DNA of 64,000 nucleotides, taken from the NCBI GenBank assembly GCA_004172935.1, contig SDZD01000002.1, positions 124,001-188,000 on the forward strand, given 5' to 3'. Below, in pieces: positions 33,869 through 42,499 of the stretch. The position numbers were made by a program, and so were the translations under genes. Position 1 is the first letter of the stretch; each line of letters begins with the position of its first letter. The notes beneath the pieces were generated by a model. That model searched no databases. It worked only from the letters and a program-made list of their open reading frames with translations, and had not been told where the DNA came from. The stretch is from a bacterium. GTDB lineage: Bacteria; Armatimonadota; Abditibacteriia; Abditibacteriales; Abditibacteriaceae.

Positions 33869-35752
33869 ATGATCTCACTGGTTTTGTTTGTGCTTGGTGC
33901 CGCCCTGATTGTGGCACCACAGGTTTTGCACGCCATCGTCGCTATCCAAATCGCCTCGTTTGCGCTGGGTGTCTTGTGTTGGGGAGCCGCCGCGTGGTTT
34001 GGTTCCTACATCACTTTTTATACGCGGGCTTCGGCTAACCAGGCCTTCGTTCGTACCGGAAAAGGTGGCGCGCAGGTCTTCCTCGATAACGGCGCCTACG
34101 TCTTCCCACTCTACCATAAGAAAATTCCGGTTTCGCTCGAAACCATGAAACTCGCTGTGGTTTTGAACGGACGCGATCACGCTTTGATTACCAAAGACAA
34201 CTTGCGTATTAACACTGGAGCCGAGTTCTATATCAAGGTCAAGCCCGATGCCGAAGGTGTTTTGCAAGCGGCGCGTTCTCTGGGTAACAAGTCGGTTGAC
34301 GCAACGACGGTCGAAGAATTGGTGCGCGAGAAGCTGGTATCCGCACTTCGCCACGCTGCGGCTCAGATGGAGCTATTCGACATCCACGCCCACCGTGACG
34401 AGTTCGCTCAGGTCGTTCAAGAGCATGTGCGCCGCGACCTCTCGCCCAACGGTATCGACCTCGAATCGGTGACGATTTCCTCTTTAGACCAACTCGATCC
34501 CGGCCAACTTTCAACTGATAACGTTTTCGATGTTCAAGGTCGCCGCAAAGCCACCGAAATCACCACTGCGCAATTAATTGAGACAACGCGATTGGAGCGC
34601 GAAGCCGAACTGCAAATTGAGCAGAAGAATGTGGAAACACGGCGCGCTGTTCTCGAACTGCAAAAGCAACAGGCTCAGGCCGAAGCCCAGCAAAGCGCGG
34701 AAATCACCCAGATTAAGGCGTCGCGTGAACGTGAAAAGCAGGAATTCGCCATCGAGCAAAGTCGGGCAATTCAAGAAGCGCAAATCGCTCAGGATATTTC
34801 GGTGGCTGCTCGCGAAGCCGAAAAAGCAGGCGCCCAGATTAGCCTCGAACGCGACCGGGAAAAGGCCCGCATCGTCAAAGAGACTGCGCTGCAAACCGCC
34901 GACGAAACGCGCCAGCAAAGTCTGGAAATCGCCAAGCGCGAACGCGAGATTGCAGTGGCCCAGAAGGAGGCCGAGCGCGAACGGGCACAGGCCGAAGCAG
35001 TGGCCGCACAGGGCGCTCGTGAAAAGGCCAATCAGGAAGTTCTGACCGCAGTTGCCATCGCCGAGGCCCAGCGCGAAGCCGATGTCAAGCTCACGGCTGC
35101 ACGTCAGATGATCGAGCAGGAAAAGTTCCGGCGCGAAACAGAAATCGAAGTCGTCGCCCTTGGTAAATTGCGCAACGCCGAAATCGAAGTCGAAACTGCC
35201 AAGCGCCAGGCTGAAGCGCAAATTGCCCTCGCCGAAGCGCAATTGAAGGCGAAACAACTCGAAGCCCAGGCTGTGGAGGCGCGCGAAATGGTCGACCTGA
35301 CGGTGGCACGCGAAAGCCTCAAGGTTCGTGAAATCGAAGTCGAACTGGAGCGGCGTGCTTTAGAAAACCGCCAAACCTTCGAGCGTGTCGCGATTCAATT
35401 TGAAACCACCAAACTGGAAATCGAGGCCCGCAAGGAAGTCCAAATGGCAATGGCCAAAGCTGTTGGAGAAGCCCTCGCCCAAGCCGACTTCAAAGTCTAT
35501 GGAGACCCCTCGACAATGGCTTCGATGTTGACCAATCTAAATCGCGGTCTGGGCTGGGGAGCGATGGCCGAAGGCGCCGTGCAAGGCACCCCCGACCAGG
35601 TGAAAGACCTGCTTTCCCAGGTCGGAGGATTAATCCAAAACGGTGGCGCGCAAGAACTACTTTCGCAGCTAACTGGCAAGACCGCCACCGAGCATACCGT
35701 ATCCACAACGACCGAAAGCTACGAGAGCAACGGTAGCGGCCCAGTTATTTAA
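33869..35752 (+). CDS. flotillin-family (YqiK-like) SPFH protein
   Basis: 627-residue membrane scaffold protein. Two hydrophobic segments cover about residues 1-48, followed by the SPFH/band 7 domain (about 65-235; GGAQVFLDNGAYVFPLYHK, ELVREKLVSALRHAAAQM, VTISSLDQLDP). A very long Ala/Glu-rich coiled coil runs from about 235 to 540. The C-terminal region (about 545-610) includes DFKVYGDPSTMASMLTNLNRG, typical of bacterial flotillins. Co-transcribed with the NfeD-like gene upstream and followed by a terminator. Its role is inferred to be organising membrane microdomains, as known for FloA/YqiK relatives. Confidence 0.93.
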   Translation: MISLVLFVLGAALIVAPQVLHAIVAIQIASFALGVLCWGAAAWFGSYITFYTRASANQAFVRTGKGGAQVFLDNGAYVFPLYHKKIPVSLETMKLAVVLNGRDHALITKDNLRINTGAEFYIKVKPDAEGVLQAARSLGNKSVDATTVEELVREKLVSALRHAAAQMELFDIHAHRDEFAQVVQEHVRRDLSPNGIDLESVTISSLDQLDPGQLSTDNVFDVQGRRKATEITTAQLIETTRLEREAELQIEQKNVETRRAVLELQKQQAQAEAQQSAEITQIKASREREKQEFAIEQSRAIQEAQIAQDISVAAREAEKAGAQISLERDREKARIVKETALQTADETRQQSLEIAKREREIAVAQKEAERERAQAEAVAAQGAREKANQEVLTAVAIAEAQREADVKLTAARQMIEQEKFRRETEIEVVALGKLRNAEIEVETAKRQAEAQIALAEAQLKAKQLEAQAVEAREMVDLTVARESLKVREIEVELERRALENRQTFERVAIQFETTKLEIEARKEVQMAMAKAVGEALAQADFKVYGDPSTMASMLTNLNRGLGWGAMAEGAVQGTPDQVKDLLSQVGGLIQNGGAQELLSQLTGKTATEHTVSTTTESYESNGSGPVI

Positions 35753-35766
35753 ATGTTCCATAATAG

Positions 35767-35792
35767 GCCAGACACCCCAACGGGTGTCTGGC
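35767..35792 (+). terminator. hairpin terminator of the flotillin operon
   Basis: Perfect 11-bp stem (35767-35777 with 35782-35792), 4-nt CAAC loop, followed by TTTGCTATTT. It starts 14 nt after the flotillin stop codon. Confidence 0.8.
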
Positions 35793-35846
35793 TTTGCTAT
35801 TTCTGTTTGAGAGTGGCGAGTGAGGCAAGTTAAAATAGCATCTCTG

Positions 35847-36272
35847 ATGATTCAGATTCGCCCCGCCACCGATGCCGATATTCCCACCTTAGCTCCTCTC
35901 TTTCTTGAAACTCGAATCAAGGCGTTTCCCTGGTTTCCTCCCGAATCATTCCATTTGGACGACTTTGTCCGCGACACAGCAGGAGAAGACGTGTACTTGG
36001 CTCACGATAGCAACTTATGCCCTCTGGGCTTCATTTCGGTGTGGACGCCTGATAGCTTCATCCACCATTTGTTTGTGTCTCCCGACGAGCAGGGCAGAGG
36101 CATTGGCTCGCTTCTATTGCAAAGCCTCGATTCGTGGCTACCTCGCCCTTACCGCCTGAAATGTCTTCTTGCTAATAGGCCCGCGAAAGCGTTCTATGTG
36201 CGTCATGGTTGGAAAGTAGTCTCCACAGGCGATGACCCTCAAGGGCAATACGCCCTGATGGAACTCGCCTAA
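35847..36272 (+). CDS. GNAT-family N-acetyltransferase
   Basis: 141 residues from ATG 35847 (MIQIRPATDADIPTL); a GTG at 35820 is an alternative. The acetyl-CoA binding motif A is visible as LFVSPDEQGRGIGSLLLQSL (Q/R-x-x-G-x-G/A pattern). The C-terminal motif AKAFYVRHGWKVV is typical of the fold. Cytoplasmic; the acceptor substrate cannot be told. Its stop codon overlaps the convergent unknown gene by 4 nt. Confidence 0.88.
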   Translation: MIQIRPATDADIPTLAPLFLETRIKAFPWFPPESFHLDDFVRDTAGEDVYLAHDSNLCPLGFISVWTPDSFIHHLFVSPDEQGRGIGSLLLQSLDSWLPRPYRLKCLLANRPAKAFYVRHGWKVVSTGDDPQGQYALMELA

Positions 36273-36679
36273 TCTCGCCACTTCGCGGGCCAGTGTTCGT
36301 GCGGTAACGCCCCGCGTAGTTCGAGTTGTTCGTGCATTGTTAAGGGAGAATTGAGTTGGTCTAACACCTCTTCATTCTCGAATCCAAGGCAATAAAGTCC
36401 GCGCATCATCACTTCGTTATAGTGCGCCATTGAGGCGGGTATTGCCTCGGTTGCCCATACCTGACAGCGAGTACGAAAACTGCCCCACTCGTGGTCATAC
36501 TCTCCCACAACGAAACGACGCACCTCGGCCACGTTGTCCTCAAACTCGATCTGCACCCAAACTCCCGGCTCCTTATAACCCCGATAGTAGCACTCCCAAT
36601 AGCTCTCTAAGCACTCGCTCCACTGTTGCACCCCGAAGGCCACAGCCACTCGAATCGCCTCGCGTTTAATATCATTCAT
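36269..36679 (-). CDS. hypothetical protein, second gene of an overlapping pair
   Basis: 136 residues from ATG 36679 (MNDIKREAIRVAV); a longer in-frame reading to 36754 would overlap the upstream gene far more. I do not recognise the family. It is acidic and rich in Trp, Tyr and Cys (WSECLESYWECYYRGY, VWVQIEFEDN) with no signal peptide or membrane segment, so it is probably cytoplasmic. It overlaps the upstream gene by 8 nt, implying translational coupling. Its C-terminal HEQLEL motif echoes HEQLEW in that partner. Confidence 0.6.
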   Translation of the reverse strand: MNDIKREAIRVAVAFGVQQWSECLESYWECYYRGYKEPGVWVQIEFEDNVAEVRRFVVGEYDHEWGSFRTRCQVWATEAIPASMAHYNEVMMRGLYCLGFENEEVLDQLNSPLTMHEQLELRGALPHEHWPAKWRD

Positions 36680-37091
36680 CGTTGCTCTCCTGCTCTTTGA
36701 GCCAAAGCGTCCATTCGAGTTGTTCGTGCTGTGTGCATTCGATAGCGCATCCACTGTGCCAACAGTTGCGACGAAAGGTTTCGCGATGCTGTGCTGCCAG
36801 TAGTAGTTTTTCTTCGTCCTCGCTTTCGTTGAGAACGACTATTATCTGGCCGCTATTAAATTCGCACCCAATGATCCGTTCCCAACTACCAGCAAAGCGG
36901 ACTGAGAGTAAGAAGTGAGCACCTGATGGGGAAGAGGAGTAGATGAGTTGTACATCTTTTGCAATTCTTCCATGCAAATCTAGATGTGGTTCACCCGTTG
37001 GTCCAAATTTGCGGATGCTCCAGTGTGGGCGCTGCATTCCCCATATGCGCTTGAGATTCGCCACGAATTGCTTGATTTCCGCTTCAGTCAT
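36672..37091 (-). CDS. hypothetical protein, first gene of an overlapping pair
   Basis: 139 residues from ATG 37091 (MTEAEIKQFVANLKRIWG). Family not recognised. A compact alpha/beta protein is suggested, with beta-rich segments (EPHLDLHGRIAKDVQLIYS, GAHFLLSVRFAGSWERIIG). A Cys/His/Trp-rich C-terminal third follows (FRRNCWHSGCAIECTQHEQLEW), which could bind a metal or form disulfides. No export signal. Overlaps the next gene by 8 nt. The pair faces the GH78 gene across a short divergent region (37092-37227). Confidence 0.6.
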   Translation of the reverse strand: MTEAEIKQFVANLKRIWGMQRPHWSIRKFGPTGEPHLDLHGRIAKDVQLIYSSSPSGAHFLLSVRFAGSWERIIGCEFNSGQIIVVLNESEDEEKLLLAAQHRETFRRNCWHSGCAIECTQHEQLEWTLWLKEQESNDE

Positions 37092-37227
37092 GCTTCGCTG
37101 TTTCAGTCTGCCCCTTCCTAAAATATGAGGTATCGGTGAGACAATAATTGGGATAAAATGGGCCGCACGCCGCTTGTATATAGCAATTGGTCGGAAGAAG
37201 TGTTTCCGTCGATGCGTCCACAAATTT

Positions 37228-40200
37228 ATGCTTCGCCCGATTTTCTTGATGCCGATATTGCTCCCCCTCAGTTCACAGGCGGGGGCTGCTGTGAATCCCG
37301 TCCGTTTAAGCTGTGAATCGCGCACTAATCCCCTCGGTGTGGATGTCGCAACCCCGCGTTTGGGCTGGCAATTGACCGATAGTAGCAACGGACGAGGTAT
37401 TCGCCAGAGCGCCTATCAGGTGTTAGTGGCTTCTTCGCCGCAGATTCTGACCAAAAACAGTGGTGACCTATGGGATTCGGGGCGCGTGGCTTTGGCCAAA
37501 AATCTGGATGTGCTTTACGGTGGGCGTCCGCTTCGTTCGGCGCAAGCTATCTTCTGGAAAGTTCGCATCTGGGACGGAAAAGGCCAACCCTCGGCATGGA
37601 GTCAAAACGCGAAGTGGACGATGGGTTTGCTTCAGCCCAGCGATTGGACGGCTCAATGGCTCGCGTCGCCCATTGCCAGCGAAGTGCAGCGCAAAGCTAT
37701 TGGCTACCACGCCGCCGAAACCACAGGACAGGAAGACACCAAATGGGTGCAGGTCGATTTGGGGGCGCCAATGCCTCTCGAAGCGGTAAGGCTCCACCCC
37801 ATGTTCCATGCCAATCGTGCGGGCTTTGGCTTTCCCCTTCGCTTTAAAGTCGAAGCGGCGAATGATGCCGCTTTTCAAGCTCCGACAGGCATCGCCGACC
37901 AAACCGCCAGCGATTTTCTCAACCCCGGCACGCGCCCTGTGCCCTTCGATGCCAAGGGGATTACGGCGCGCTTCGTGCGCGTCACCGCGACCAAATTACA
38001 GCAGCGTGATGCCACCATCTATGCCTTCGCCTTAAGCCAGTTGGAAGTTGTATCTGGCGGGAAAAATGTCGCCGAAGGCGCGACTGTTACCGCCAAAGAT
38101 AGCGCCGAGTTTTCGGGGTGGGGCAAAGTTGGCCTCACCGATGGCGCGCTTAATCCACCTGTCGAAGCCGGCAAGAAATACGAGACCCTACTGCTGCGCC
38201 GCGAGTTCACCGTCAAAGCGGGGCTGCGCCGTGCCATTGCCTTCGTCAGTGGGCTAGGCCATTACGAAATGAGCCTCAACGGGGCCAAGGTCGGCGATGA
38301 CTTGCTGGCTCCCGGTTGGACGAACTATCGCAAGACTGTGCTGTACGACACGCGCGACTTAACGGCGAGTTTGAGGCTCGGAGCCAACGCTATTGGTTTG
38401 ATATTGGGCAATGGCATGTACAATGTGCTGGATGGGCGGTACAACAAGTTCACCGGCTCGTTCGGCCCGCAAAAAGCCATTGTGCAATTGCGCCTCGAAT
38501 ACAACGATGGCAGCGTGCAAACCATCGGCACCGACGAGAGGTGGCGCGTCGCGTCCGGTCCGATCACCTTTTCGGGCGTTTATGGCGGCGAAGACTACGA
38601 TGCCCGCCTCGCATCCAAAGGTTGGGATGCTCCCGGTTTCAATGCCAGCGCATGGGCCGCGCCACAAATCGTCAAAAGCCCCGGCGGCAAACTGCGTGGG
38701 GTGTCGGTGGCGAACCCGCCTATTCGCCAGTTCGAGAAGTTTGCGCCCGTCTCGACACGCATTCTTCGCCCCGGTGTCACTGTCTACGATATGGGGCAAA
38801 ACGCCTCGGTCATGCCGCGCATCACTGTAAGTGGCCCCGCTGGTTCGACTGTACGCATCGTTCCCGGTGAACTGCTCAACCCCGATGGTTCGGTTAGTCA
38901 AAGTTCGGGCGGCGGCCCTTCCTATTGGCAGTACACCCTCGCCGGAACTGGCAATGAGACTTACTTCCCGAAGTTCTTCTATCGCGGCTCACGCTATCAG
39001 CAGGTCGAGGTGACTCCCGCTCCTGGCAGTACCGAACTCCCTGTTGTGCAGTCCATCGAATGCGTGATGGTCCACGCCGATTCGCCCGTGGCGGGCACTT
39101 TCACCACCTCGAACCCTCTGTTCAATCGTACTTGGAATTTAGTGCGCTGGGCGCAGCGTTCCAACATGGTGTCGGTGATGACCGATTGCCCACACCGCGA
39201 GAAACTGGGCTGGCTCGAAGAGGACTATTTGAACGGCCCCGCGCTGCGCTACAACTTCGATATGGCGAATATGTTCGCCAAGGTGATGAACGACATCGCC
39301 GATTCACAGGTGGATAATGGCTTCGTGCCCAGCATCGCGCCCGAATACGTCAAGTTCGGCGGCGATGGCGACGGTAATCCGTTCCGCAATTCGCCTGAAT
39401 GGGGCAGTGCGTTTGTGCTCATCGCATGGCAACAGTACCAGTTCAACGGCGACCTCGAATTACTGCGCCGCCACTACGACGGCATGAAGCGCTACGTTAG
39501 TTATCTGGATAGCCGCGCCAACGACCACATCCTTGATTTCGGTTTGGGCGACTGGTTCGATATTGGTCCCGGCGAACCCGGCCCCTCCAAACTCACTCCC
39601 AGAGCGCTCACCGCAACCGCCATTTATTTTGAGGACGTAACCGTTCTGGCCCACACCGCGCGTCTACTTGGTAACAAGGGCGACGCCGAGCGCTATGAGG
39701 CATTGGTGAATCAGATTCGCAGCGCATTCAACACGAAATTCTTCAATCCTGCGACCAGAGCTTATGCCACGAGTTCACAAACCGCGAACTCGATGCCACT
39801 GGTCGTCGGATTAGTTGACCCTGCTAATCGAGTTTCAGTTGTCGAGGCCATCGTCAAAGATGTGCAAGCCAAAGGTCTAACTGCGGGCGATGTTGGCTAT
39901 CGCTATTTGTTGCGTGCTCTCGCCGATAACGGGCGTTCCGATGTCATCTACGCCATGAACAACCAGTCGGATAAACCCGGCTATGGGATGCAACTCAAGC
40001 GGGGTGCCACTAGCCTCACCGAAGCGTGGGACGCCAACCCCGGTCCTTCGCAAAACCATTTCATGCTCGGTCAAATCAACGAGTGGTTTTTCCACGACCT
40101 CGCCGGAATCCAACCCGCTGCCCCCGGCTTCTCGAAAATCACCATCAAACCCGCGTTTGTTGGCGACCTTACTCATGTCGCGGCCACACATGTTTCAGGC

Positions 40201-40440
40201 TATGGTGCCATCAAAAGCGAATGGACTCGCCAAAACCTGCGCATCACTCTCGCCGTTTCGATTCCGGCCAACACCACCGCCAACATCCACATACCTGCCT
40301 CGAATGCCGCTTCCGTGAAAGAAGGCGGCAAGCCGACAGGCAATTCGACGGGCGTTACGTTGGTGAAAATAGAAAACGGTGTCGCTATTTTCGCGGTTCG
40401 TTCAGGCACCTACAAATTCACTTCTGTTTTGCCGGGCTAA
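37228..40440 (+). CDS. secreted alpha-L-rhamnosidase (GH78) with inserted discoidin-like domain
   Basis: 1070 residues from ATG 37228; the in-frame TTG at 37174 would spoil an otherwise clean signal peptide (MLRPIFLMPILLPLSSQAGA). The N-terminal Ig-like domain (LSCESRTNPLGVDVATPRLGW, AYQVLVASSP) starts the GH78 layout. About residues 170-310 are an inserted F5/8-type region (KWVQVDLGAPMPLEAVRLHP, RFVRVTATKL). The Bac_rhamnosid_N-type domain and the alpha/alpha barrel follow. Catalytic-region acids: D653 and E658 in DCPHREKLGW and E932 in SLTEAWD. A C-terminal beta-sandwich closes the protein (FSKITIKPAFVGDLTHVAA). It would release terminal rhamnose from the target glycan outside the cytoplasm. 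Confidence 0.93.
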   Translation: MLRPIFLMPILLPLSSQAGAAVNPVRLSCESRTNPLGVDVATPRLGWQLTDSSNGRGIRQSAYQVLVASSPQILTKNSGDLWDSGRVALAKNLDVLYGGRPLRSAQAIFWKVRIWDGKGQPSAWSQNAKWTMGLLQPSDWTAQWLASPIASEVQRKAIGYHAAETTGQEDTKWVQVDLGAPMPLEAVRLHPMFHANRAGFGFPLRFKVEAANDAAFQAPTGIADQTASDFLNPGTRPVPFDAKGITARFVRVTATKLQQRDATIYAFALSQLEVVSGGKNVAEGATVTAKDSAEFSGWGKVGLTDGALNPPVEAGKKYETLLLRREFTVKAGLRRAIAFVSGLGHYEMSLNGAKVGDDLLAPGWTNYRKTVLYDTRDLTASLRLGANAIGLILGNGMYNVLDGRYNKFTGSFGPQKAIVQLRLEYNDGSVQTIGTDERWRVASGPITFSGVYGGEDYDARLASKGWDAPGFNASAWAAPQIVKSPGGKLRGVSVANPPIRQFEKFAPVSTRILRPGVTVYDMGQNASVMPRITVSGPAGSTVRIVPGELLNPDGSVSQSSGGGPSYWQYTLAGTGNETYFPKFFYRGSRYQQVEVTPAPGSTELPVVQSIECVMVHADSPVAGTFTTSNPLFNRTWNLVRWAQRSNMVSVMTDCPHREKLGWLEEDYLNGPALRYNFDMANMFAKVMNDIADSQVDNGFVPSIAPEYVKFGGDGDGNPFRNSPEWGSAFVLIAWQQYQFNGDLELLRRHYDGMKRYVSYLDSRANDHILDFGLGDWFDIGPGEPGPSKLTPRALTATAIYFEDVTVLAHTARLLGNKGDAERYEALVNQIRSAFNTKFFNPATRAYATSSQTANSMPLVVGLVDPANRVSVVEAIVKDVQAKGLTAGDVGYRYLLRALADNGRSDVIYAMNNQSDKPGYGMQLKRGATSLTEAWDANPGPSQNHFMLGQINEWFFHDLAGIQPAAPGFSKITIKPAFVGDLTHVAATHVSGYGAIKSEWTRQNLRITLAVSIPANTTANIHIPASNAASVKEGGKPTGNSTGVTLVKIENGVAIFAVRSGTYKFTSVLPG

Positions 40441-40448
40441 AATATTTT

Positions 40449-40509
40449 ATCCGGCTCAAATAATACTTGAATAATTCATCCGGGTTAAATATAATATCCG
40501 GGTAGAATG
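40449..40509 (+). promoter_or_regulatory. three-copy ATCCGG repeat at the DUF2239 promoter/start
   Basis: Near-identical 14-mers with the core ATCCGGxTxxAAT lie at 40449-40462, 40478-40491 and 40496-40509. Spacing is 29 and 18 nt start to start. The flanking sequence is very AT-rich. The third copy covers the start codon at 40507 and no ribosome-binding site is visible, so repressor binding there would block transcription or initiation. No regulator gene is adjacent. Operator function is inferred. Confidence 0.5.
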
Positions 40510-41103
40510 GAGAACACACAATTACAGGGCTACACCGCATTTCACGGTCAGCAGTCCATCGCTTCGGGCGATCTCGCTGCTGTCGTGCAAAGCGCCAAAG
40601 ATGTTGTTGACCAGGTCCCTCATGCCTCGATTCTGGTTTTCGACAACACCACCAGTCGGCAGGTAGAAATCGACTTTCGCGGCACTCGCGACGAAGTTTT
40701 GCAACGATTGGCACCACCAGAGGCGGCTCCGGCTGAAAGCGTCGAAGTCGAAGAGTCGAAAGTGGGGCGTCCCAAACTGGGCGTCGTTGCCCGCGAAGTG
40801 ACGTTGTTGCCTCGCCACTGGGACTGGTTGGCATCCCAACCCGCCAGTGCTTCGGTTACGCTGCGAAAGTTGGTCGAAGAAGCACGACGCAATAGCGTTG
40901 CACTGGATAATGCCCGTCTCGCCCAGGAGGCGACGAACCGTTTCATGATGATTATGGCGGGTAATCTCCCCGGCTTCGAGGAGGCTTCCAGAGCCTTGTA
41001 CCGTAAGGACAAAGAAAAATTCGAGCAGACCATCGCCGAATGGCCCGCCGATATTCGCGACCACATCAACCATCTGGCCGCAGGCGCCGGATGGGAGCTA
41101 TAG
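40507..41103 (+). CDS. DUF2239 family protein
   Basis: 198 residues. The family signature is very clear: TAFHGQQSIASGDL near the start, a central RGTRDEVLQRL, and the block GRPKLGVVAREVTLLPRHW followed by LRKLVEEARR. A short Glu/Ala-rich linker (about 72-82) separates the two halves. No signal peptide; probably cytoplasmic. The function of DUF2239 is not known to me. The gene seems alone, with ATCCGG repeats covering its start. Confidence 0.88.
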   Translation: MENTQLQGYTAFHGQQSIASGDLAAVVQSAKDVVDQVPHASILVFDNTTSRQVEIDFRGTRDEVLQRLAPPEAAPAESVEVEESKVGRPKLGVVAREVTLLPRHWDWLASQPASASVTLRKLVEEARRNSVALDNARLAQEATNRFMMIMAGNLPGFEEASRALYRKDKEKFEQTIAEWPADIRDHINHLAAGAGWEL

Positions 41104-41129
41104 CGCTCCCATAACCCACGAACCGAAAA

Positions 41130-41167
41130 CCGAAGCGAACACCCACATGTAAATCCGTTCGCTTCGG
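41130..41167 (+). terminator. hairpin after the DUF2239 gene
   Basis: Perfect 11-bp stem (41130-41140 with 41157-41167) and 16-nt loop, 27 nt after the stop codon. No T-run follows, so it is only a probable terminator. Confidence 0.5.
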
Positions 41168-41246
41168 CGCAAACAACACTACTAATCAACAAATTAAGGC
41201 ACTTATCAAGCTTCTACTATATTCAATGCGCCTATAAACAGCCTCC

Positions 41247-42305
41247 ATGTGCCACAAAAAGACAAAAATGAATCAATCCAACTGGAAAACTCTCGTTCCC
41301 GCTGCCAAACATAATGCCGTCGAAAACGCGCTACTTGGTGCCTTTGGAAGCACCGAAATCGACCACATCGCGCCGCTTACAGGTGGCCGCTCCTCAGCTC
41401 TGGTCTACAAAGTAACCGCTGAGAATAAACCCTATGTCATACGTTTGGTCACGGAAATTGACGCCTTGACTGACCCAAACCGCCATTTCATCTGCTTGAA
41501 TGCCGCCGCGAGGCAAGGCATCGCCCCACCAGTGCGCTATACGAATGCTCAAGATGCGGTTTCCATCGTCGATTTCATCGAACATGCGCCGCTCAGTACC
41601 TCGTTTACCACTCAAGAGCAGCTACTTGGCGAGTTGGCGTCGCTCGTGAAAGCCACTCACAGCTTGCCGCTGTTTCCGCCGCTCGTCGGATTTCTGGACG
41701 GAGTCGAAAGCCTCATTGAGCGCTACAAAACTTTGGGCGTACTGCCTCCAGCCGTATTGGAGGAGCACTTCCGCTACTATGAGGCCATTCAACTCGCTTA
41801 CCCTCGGCACGACACTAACTTAGTTGCCAGTCACAACGATTTGAACCCGACCAACATCCTGCATAACAATGGCAAGATATGGCTCATCGACTGGGAAGCA
41901 GCCTTCGCCAACGACCGTTACGTAGACCTCGCTCTAGTGAATATCTTCTTCGGTGCTGGAGAATACGGCGAAGAAATCCTCCTCGGCAACTATTTTGGCG
42001 ATTCGCTCAACGACTACCACCGTGCCCGCTTCTTCTTGATGCGACAAGTGTGCTTCATGTATGTCGCAATGCTCTTTATGCATTTGGTATCGGTTTTCCG
42101 TAAGCCAGATTCCATACTCGATGCTGGCATGAAAACGATTAGTTTTCCCGAACTCCAAAGCCAGTTGCAAAACGGCAAATTTATGATGGTTTCTGCCGAC
42201 GACCATCTACTGTTCGCGAAGGTGGTGTTAAATCAGTCGTTATCTCAGATGAAAACGCCGCGATTCAACGAGTCATTGGATATTGTGGTTTCACAAACGA
42301 GTTAG
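41247..42305 (+). CDS. APH/choline kinase-family phosphotransferase
   Basis: 352-residue cytoplasmic kinase-like protein. The ATP-binding N-lobe shows LTGGRSSALVYKV and a PYVIRL strand with no basic residue exactly where APH enzymes usually have Lys. The catalytic loop is SHNDLNPTNIL (Asp and Asn of the HxDxxxxN motif) and the metal-binding Asp lies in WLIDWEAA. This matches the aminoglycoside phosphotransferase/choline kinase group. The small-molecule substrate (choline, ethanolamine, a sugar or an antibiotic) cannot be decided. ATG 41268 is an alternative start. Stands alone. Confidence 0.82.
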   Translation: MCHKKTKMNQSNWKTLVPAAKHNAVENALLGAFGSTEIDHIAPLTGGRSSALVYKVTAENKPYVIRLVTEIDALTDPNRHFICLNAAARQGIAPPVRYTNAQDAVSIVDFIEHAPLSTSFTTQEQLLGELASLVKATHSLPLFPPLVGFLDGVESLIERYKTLGVLPPAVLEEHFRYYEAIQLAYPRHDTNLVASHNDLNPTNILHNNGKIWLIDWEAAFANDRYVDLALVNIFFGAGEYGEEILLGNYFGDSLNDYHRARFFLMRQVCFMYVAMLFMHLVSVFRKPDSILDAGMKTISFPELQSQLQNGKFMMVSADDHLLFAKVVLNQSLSQMKTPRFNESLDIVVSQTS

Positions 42306-42362
42306 AGTCGAGAAGGTGTTCAATCTTCCCATTCTGCCACCACAAAGCGCGGAAATGTACAT

Positions 42363-42415
42363 CAAATCCTCCCCGAAGAGCCGGAATTGTCCATTCGTCT
42401 CTCGGAGAGGATTTG
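42363..42415. repeat. inverted repeat upstream of the GtaA-like gene
   Basis: 14-nt arms with one mismatch (42363-42376 with 42402-42415) around a 25-nt loop, between the kinase gene and the GtaA-like gene. It could be a terminator or an operator; no T-run on either side. Confidence 0.4.
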
Positions 42416-42499
42416 CCTTGTGCAAAGGTAATTTTTGCCTCTAGTGCCACTCTACATGGCTAACTGCTCTTACACTTCCGCTTGATTCCTCTAAATTGC

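Noticed and set aside
40449..40509. Possible CRISPR-like repeat
   Set aside because: Only three short copies with unequal spacing of 15 and 4 nt between them; too small for an array and no cas gene is nearby.
42265..42450. 61-residue minus-strand frame before the GtaA-like gene
   Set aside because: It overlaps the end of the kinase gene and an inverted repeat, and has no coding features.
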